Source: Larix sibirica (lineage: Eukaryota > Streptophyta > Pinopsida > Pinales > Pinaceae). Taken from it: DNA of 10,574 nt. Under the pieces are notes generated by a model, which saw only the letters and a list, made by a program, of their open reading frames with translations, made no database searches and was not told the DNA's origin. The stretch's first letter is position 1. The number at the start of each line of letters is the position of its first letter. A program made the translations under genes and the position numbers. Of this stretch, positions 7,965-10,574 are shown one piece after another. The stretch spans positions 5,112 through 15,685 of the forward strand of contig NWUY0300051156.1 of NCBI GenBank assembly GCA_004151065.3, read 5' to 3'.

Positions 7965-8316
7965 ATCTGGTATTATTTATAGGCTACACCACAATGGTTA
8001 CAGTCTCAGTATTGGTTACAACCATTATTTTTGTGATTTCTATGAATTGCTTTGATGCATGTTTCTTCTACATCATGACTAGTAATAACTACAACTTCTT
8101 AGTTCTATATATGTCAAGGGTAGAAACACCGTTGGTACTTATTTATGTTTGAGATTAACATATCCATGCCATGTATATGGAGGATGATCACTCTTTTTTG
8201 TGCATCATGTGTTGGTTACAAACCACCAGAATCCTTTATTTGTAAAATTCTTGAATCTCTGCAAAATGCGATTTATTTATAAATATATTGTGGTCTTTTT
8301 TCCAAAGAAAAAAAAT
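7965..8316 (+). other. LINE 3' untranslated region and A-rich tail
   Basis: After the ORF2 stop at 7964 the sequence is non-coding and turns T-rich, ending in GGTCTTTTTTCCAAAG and an A-rich run at 8304-8316. A T-rich stretch followed directly by an A-tail is a common 3' end in plant LINEs. Two near-identical small hairpin words, TTGGTTACAACCA at 8012-8024 and TTGGTTACAAACCA at 8212-8225, lie 200 bases apart. The start of the tail is taken as the element end; a following target-site duplication could not be confirmed. Confidence 0.65.
8012..8225 (+). repeat. Duplicated small hairpin word in the LINE 3' UTR
   Basis: TTGGTTACAACCA (8012-8024) and TTGGTTACAAACCA (8212-8225) each fold as TGGTT paired with AACCA around a two- or three-base loop. 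A further AATGGTT at 7993-7999 can pair with AACCATT at 8020-8026. Stems of five to seven pairs are weak alone. The span given covers the two copies and the 187 bases between them. Confidence 0.4.
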
Positions 8317-8330
8317 AATGTAATCAAGCT

Positions 8331-8454
8331 CATATACATAAATTATATATATATAATAAAAAATATTATATACACAAACACACTCATACATATATGAATT
8401 ATATAATACCATAAAAAAATATTATATACGCTAACACACACTCTATACACATAT
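8331..8454. repeat. Imperfect AT-rich tandem duplication, offset 56
   Basis: Two units, about 8331-8389 and 8390-8454, share an exact 16-base core AAAAAATATTATATAC at 8358-8373 and 8414-8429. Each core is preceded by a (A)AATTATATA word and followed by similar CA-rich ends (ACACAAACACACTCATAC against GCTAACACACACTCTATAC). It begins just after the LINE A-tail, so slippage during or after insertion is possible. Confidence 0.55.
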
Positions 8455-9060
8455 TTGTTTTGAAGTAAATTTAATAAGTGTGTTCACAAAACAAAAATAG
8501 TAATGAGATTTATATATGTAATCTATCTCATATGGATCATCTAAACTATATACCTAACTTCTCCAAACCATTTGTACTCTACACACCCAAGTAGAGCTCC
8601 TTTATTAAATAAACTAAAGAGTCAGTAGAAGTCGTTACATCCTTGTGGTCCACAATTAGCAAGTGATAGATCTTCCACATCCATCTGTAAGAATTAAGCC
8701 TTGCTTACAAATTACTAAATGATAGAGCTTGATGTAGGGCCAATATTAATGAATTACTTCCATAATTTTCACAACTTCTTACAAAGCACAAGCCTCATAA
8801 ATGTATTTAAAGTAGTTTATAGTAAATTTTTATTTTCATTGTTTTTTAAAGTAATTAATTTTATAAATAGTTATTTATAATGTATATTTTGTGGTAGTTT
8901 TATAATAATGATCAAAATAATATGTTATTATTATTTTATATTATATCATAATTTATTTTATAATGTTAATTAAATTTAGTTTGAATAATTGTTAAATGAA
9001 ATATTTTATTATTATTTAAATTATACTTGCTTTAAAAAATTTAAAATTTACATTGACAAC

Positions 9061-9062
9061 AG
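9061..9062 (+). promoter_or_regulatory. Candidate 3' splice site (AG) before the coiled-coil frame
   Basis: ACAACAG followed by GGAG sits exactly where extremely AT-rich, non-coding sequence changes to GC-richer sequence with coding character. Plant introns are AT- or U-rich, which fits 8800-9060. A splice here would put one base of a split codon at 9063 before GAG. The pyrimidine tract is weak. The alternative is the 5' end of a truncated retrocopy, in which case this is not a splice site. Confidence 0.35.
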
Positions 9063-9528
9063 GGAGGTGCATAGGAGCTTTGTGCATGATTTGGATCGTC
9101 GGCCTGACAGGGTGAGAAGCACGATCAACGCGGAAGAGAGAGGCAGACTTACTAGTTACGAGTTGGATATGAAGAGACATATGCTAGAAATGGAAGGACA
9201 AGTTAGGCTAATGACAAGTGAAAAGTTGGATCTCAAGAAAATTCTCATTCGACTATATTCCCTGACTGAAACAACCCATCTTGAGATGAAGCAACAGAAC
9301 AGCCTGATGGCAGGAAAGGTGGAGCATCTGGAAGAACAACTTGGTTTTGGGTATCCCCATAAAAAACGCACTGTTGGCTTGGACACCAGTGATTCGGACA
9401 GCCTGCGCAGGAAGCTTGAGAAGCTGAAGAAAATAATGGGACACGCTAAGAACTATGTTGAACTCAGCCAGGACGAGAAGGGGACTGCAGGCCCCAACAA
9501 TGCAGTCCAGAACACGAATAGCCCCTAA
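9063..9528 (+). CDS. Unidentified coiled-coil protein, C-terminal coding segment (last exon or retrocopy)
   Basis: I do not recognise the family. An uninterrupted frame of about 154 codons ends at TAA 9526-9528. The frame continues upstream to 8989 only through AT-rich, low-complexity codons, and no ATG lies in frame before 9169, so this is not a complete gene starting here. The product is highly charged. Segment residues about 24-94 look like a coiled coil (LDMKRHMLEMEGQVRLM, LTETTHLEMKQQN, LMAGKVEHLEEQLG), then a basic PHKKR, a Ser/Asp-rich DTSDSDS, and a second short helix LRRKLEKLKKIMGHAKNYVE. The tail is polar (GPNNAVQNTNSP). GC content is clearly above its surroundings. No membrane segment or signal peptide is seen. 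No stops or frameshifts are present, in contrast with both LINEs, which suggests a functional exon or a young copy. A nuclear or cytoskeletal scaffold role would be a guess. Confidence 0.6.
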
Positions 9529-9883
9529 TCTTCCCTGGTTTGTTAACCCCCTTTTTTTAAGGCTTTTCGAAGTTTTTTTGGCTCAAATTTTGGCATGCAC
9601 GAATGTTGGAAACACTCTGTTATGGGACAGCCTCAGTTTTTGCAATCTAGCTCTCAGAATCTTTCTTAGACATGTTCTTCTTTTGCTTAAAAATTCTAGG
9701 ACAGTTTGTGAAATGCTATAGCTCTCATGGACCTGGAATGCCTCTCCATGATTATAAGAATTACAGGAAAGACATGGATATTATGGATGCTACCTTTCTA
9801 AAGGAGCAGTCTACCTCTGCACTTTGTATCTTTCGACCATATTTTTAATAGAAATCTCTTAAACCGTCTGTGTTAAAAAAAAA
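9529..9883 (+). other. Probable 3' UTR with polyadenylation signal and A-run
   Basis: Downstream of the stop the sequence is T-rich and without a long frame continuing the protein, as in plant 3' UTRs. AATAGA at 9847-9852 is a possible near-consensus polyadenylation signal. It lies 22 bases before a run of nine A at 9875-9883, preceded by CTGTGTT. If those A are a remnant of a poly(A) tail, the segment 9063-9883 is a retrocopy; if genomic, they are chance. The sequence just after (TCTAAATATTC) resembles AT-rich sequence upstream of 9063 only loosely. Confidence 0.4.
9847..9852 (+). promoter_or_regulatory. Candidate polyadenylation signal AATAGA
   Basis: A one-base variant of AATAAA, about 320 bases after the stop of the coiled-coil frame and 22 bases before an A-run. 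Plant signals are loose, so this is suggestive only. Confidence 0.3.
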
Positions 9884-10574
9884 TCTAAATATTCAAATAT
9901 TTATATTAATATTCAAATTCAAAAAATAAAACATAATTTACCACATAAAGTCTTGGCACGAATCTCAAAAAAATATGACATTGAAACTTTGGAAAAGTCA
10001 AAATTTTGATGAAGCGTGGACATGATTTCGTTGGGTTTAAGTGCTCGAAAGATAATATTATAAAGGTGGAGCAAAATTTTTCACCGTGGTTTTGGGTTTT
10101 ACAACGTGTCGATATTACATCATTTCCCTGATTGGAGAGGTGGTAAGGTAAACCACTCCTTTCAAGTTGCGAAACTGCTCTCCGCAACAAACAAAAAATA
10201 ATGTTTTTGCCTTATATTATAATGTTGGATGCTCCATAATTTATTTGTAGAGATATCGTAAATATGGAATGCTAAATATTGGAAAATCTTTCAAATGAAA
10301 ATATTTTCCAAGCTTTGAAGATCCAAAACCACGGGAAGCACCAATAGATAGTTTTTACAGAAGTGGTTTTTGGATCTGGGCAAAACGAGACATGGTTTTT
10401 AGAAACACTTACTGGTTTTTTAATTTCATTTATGAAATTCATAAACGATTGCAAAATAAATGGAGAAGTGATGTGGGAGATAGTTTTATGGATGTCAAAT
10501 CAAGACATGGTTTCAAGACCACGTGCATTTCCTATTTCAAAGGAAATGTAGAAATATAATGATTTACAAGTTGA
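9884..10574. other. No recognisable gene; possible old LTR-like sequence
   Basis: Open frames on both strands here are short (under about 95 codons) and contain no domain I recognise. A TATAAAGG word at 10059-10066, CACCGTGG at 10082-10089 and the following GGTTTTGGGTTTTACAACGT resemble the TATA-to-U5 layout of plant Ty1/copia LTRs, but no primer-binding site, TG...CA ends or second LTR can be seen. A small inverted repeat GTTGCG/CGCAAC lies at 10166-10171 and 10183-10188. Confidence 0.35.

Larger units (their letters stand above)
4385..8316 (+). mobile_element. 5'-truncated, decayed plant L1-clade LINE with RNase H domain
   Basis: Plus-strand coding remains run in LINE ORF2 order: endonuclease C-terminus (from about 4395), linker (4705-5215), reverse transcriptase (about 5218-6400), post-RT region (about 6390-6770), zf-RVT (about 7030-7210), RNase H (about 7500-7964), a UTR of some 340 bases and an A-rich tail at 8304-8316. 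ORF1 and the endonuclease N-terminus are missing, the usual 5' truncation from incomplete reverse transcription. Frames change several times and many in-frame stops exist, so no protein of full length can be made. The 5' boundary is placed where endonuclease homology starts (PTW box at 4403); the true junction could be a few tens of bases upstream. No target-site duplication could be confirmed by eye. Confidence 0.9.
8317..9062. other. AT-rich region without a recognisable gene
   Basis: From 8330 to 8460 there are AT microsatellite-like and partly duplicated sequences. From 8520 to 8800 the sequence is moderately AT-rich, with a weak duplicated word (near 8652 and 8707). From 8800 to 9055 it is extremely A+T-rich with no coding signal, as expected of a plant intron or spacer. 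It ends in a candidate splice acceptor (AG at 9061-9062). No promoter or gene start can be argued. Confidence 0.5.

Noticed and set aside
195-8316. A single LINE with a twin-priming 5' inversion
   Set aside because: The inverted part and the forward part both contain the endonuclease C-terminus and the linker, and these two copies differ at many residues. One template RNA cannot supply two diverged versions of the same segment.
4098-8320. AAAAAAATAATG at about 4098 and again at the end of the A-tail near 8310 as a target-site duplication
   Set aside because: The word is low-complexity and A-rich, matching stops at once afterwards, and the left copy lies almost 290 bases from where LINE homology begins.
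9156-9444. Minus-strand frames opposite the coiled-coil segment
   Set aside because: They are antisense shadows of the GC-richer plus-strand frame, rich in Cys, Phe and Ser as expected for the complement of charged coiled-coil codons.
9050-9900. AAATTTACAT before 9063 and AAATCTAAAT after the A-run as flanking duplications of a retrocopy
   Set aside because: They match only at 8 of 10 AT-rich positions in a region where such matches are expected by chance.
9906-10190. A 94-codon minus-strand frame as a gene
   Set aside because: No recognisable domain, an AT-driven C-terminus (FFEFEY) and no upstream or downstream gene signals; a frame of this length is not rare in such sequence.
1-10574. 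CRISPR array, tRNA or rRNA gene, or bacterial operon
   Set aside because: No regularly spaced repeat-spacer pattern, no cloverleaf with a T-arm word and no rRNA-like conserved stretch was seen on either strand; all recognised coding content is of plant retrotransposon type.

Overview
This is eukaryotic nuclear DNA, almost certainly from a land plant. No bacterial, viral or organellar gene layout is visible. The recognisable coding remains are plant-type non-LTR retrotransposons (L1-clade LINEs): a DUF4283-type ORF1, an apurinic-like endonuclease, a LINE reverse transcriptase with the C-terminal zinc-binding (zf-RVT) region, and a terminal RNase H domain of the kind found in many plant LINEs. 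The strong decay of these elements, the AT-rich spacers and the near absence of genes suggest a repeat-rich genome. A large-genome plant such as a gymnosperm or a large monocot would fit, but the sequence alone does not settle the species.

Layout from left to right. Bases 1 to about 195 are unassigned. From about 195 to 3759, on the minus strand, lies the 5' two-thirds of a decayed LINE. Read right to left it has the ORF1 N-terminus (one open frame of 179 codons), the ORF1 DUF4283 region with a ruined zinc knuckle, an ORF1 tail, the endonuclease, and the linker that precedes the reverse transcriptase. The reverse transcriptase itself is absent from the window. Bases 3760 to about 4385 are an AT-rich spacer containing a two-copy imperfect repeat of period 91.

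From about 4385 to 8316, on the plus strand, lies a second, 5'-truncated LINE: endonuclease C-terminus, linker, reverse transcriptase, post-RT region, zf-RVT, RNase H, 3' untranslated region and an A-rich tail. The two elements lie head to head. They overlap in content (endonuclease end plus linker) but differ clearly there, so they are two insertions of related subfamilies rather than one rearranged element.

Bases 8317 to 9062 are very AT-rich with small local duplications. From 9063 to 9528 there is an intact, noticeably more GC-rich open frame encoding a predicted coiled-coil C-terminus. It follows a plausible splice acceptor and is followed by a UTR-like stretch, a possible polyadenylation signal and a run of nine A. 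It is either the last exon of a real gene or a 5'-truncated retrocopy, and it is the least decayed coding sequence here. Bases 9884 to 10574 have no recognisable gene; a short stretch near 10059 to 10125 looks weakly like a Ty1/copia LTR.

I see no intact autonomous element and no novel multi-gene system. The main points of interest are the unidentified coiled-coil frame, the unexpectedly open ORF1 N-terminus in a ruined element, and the structure of the head-to-head LINE pair.
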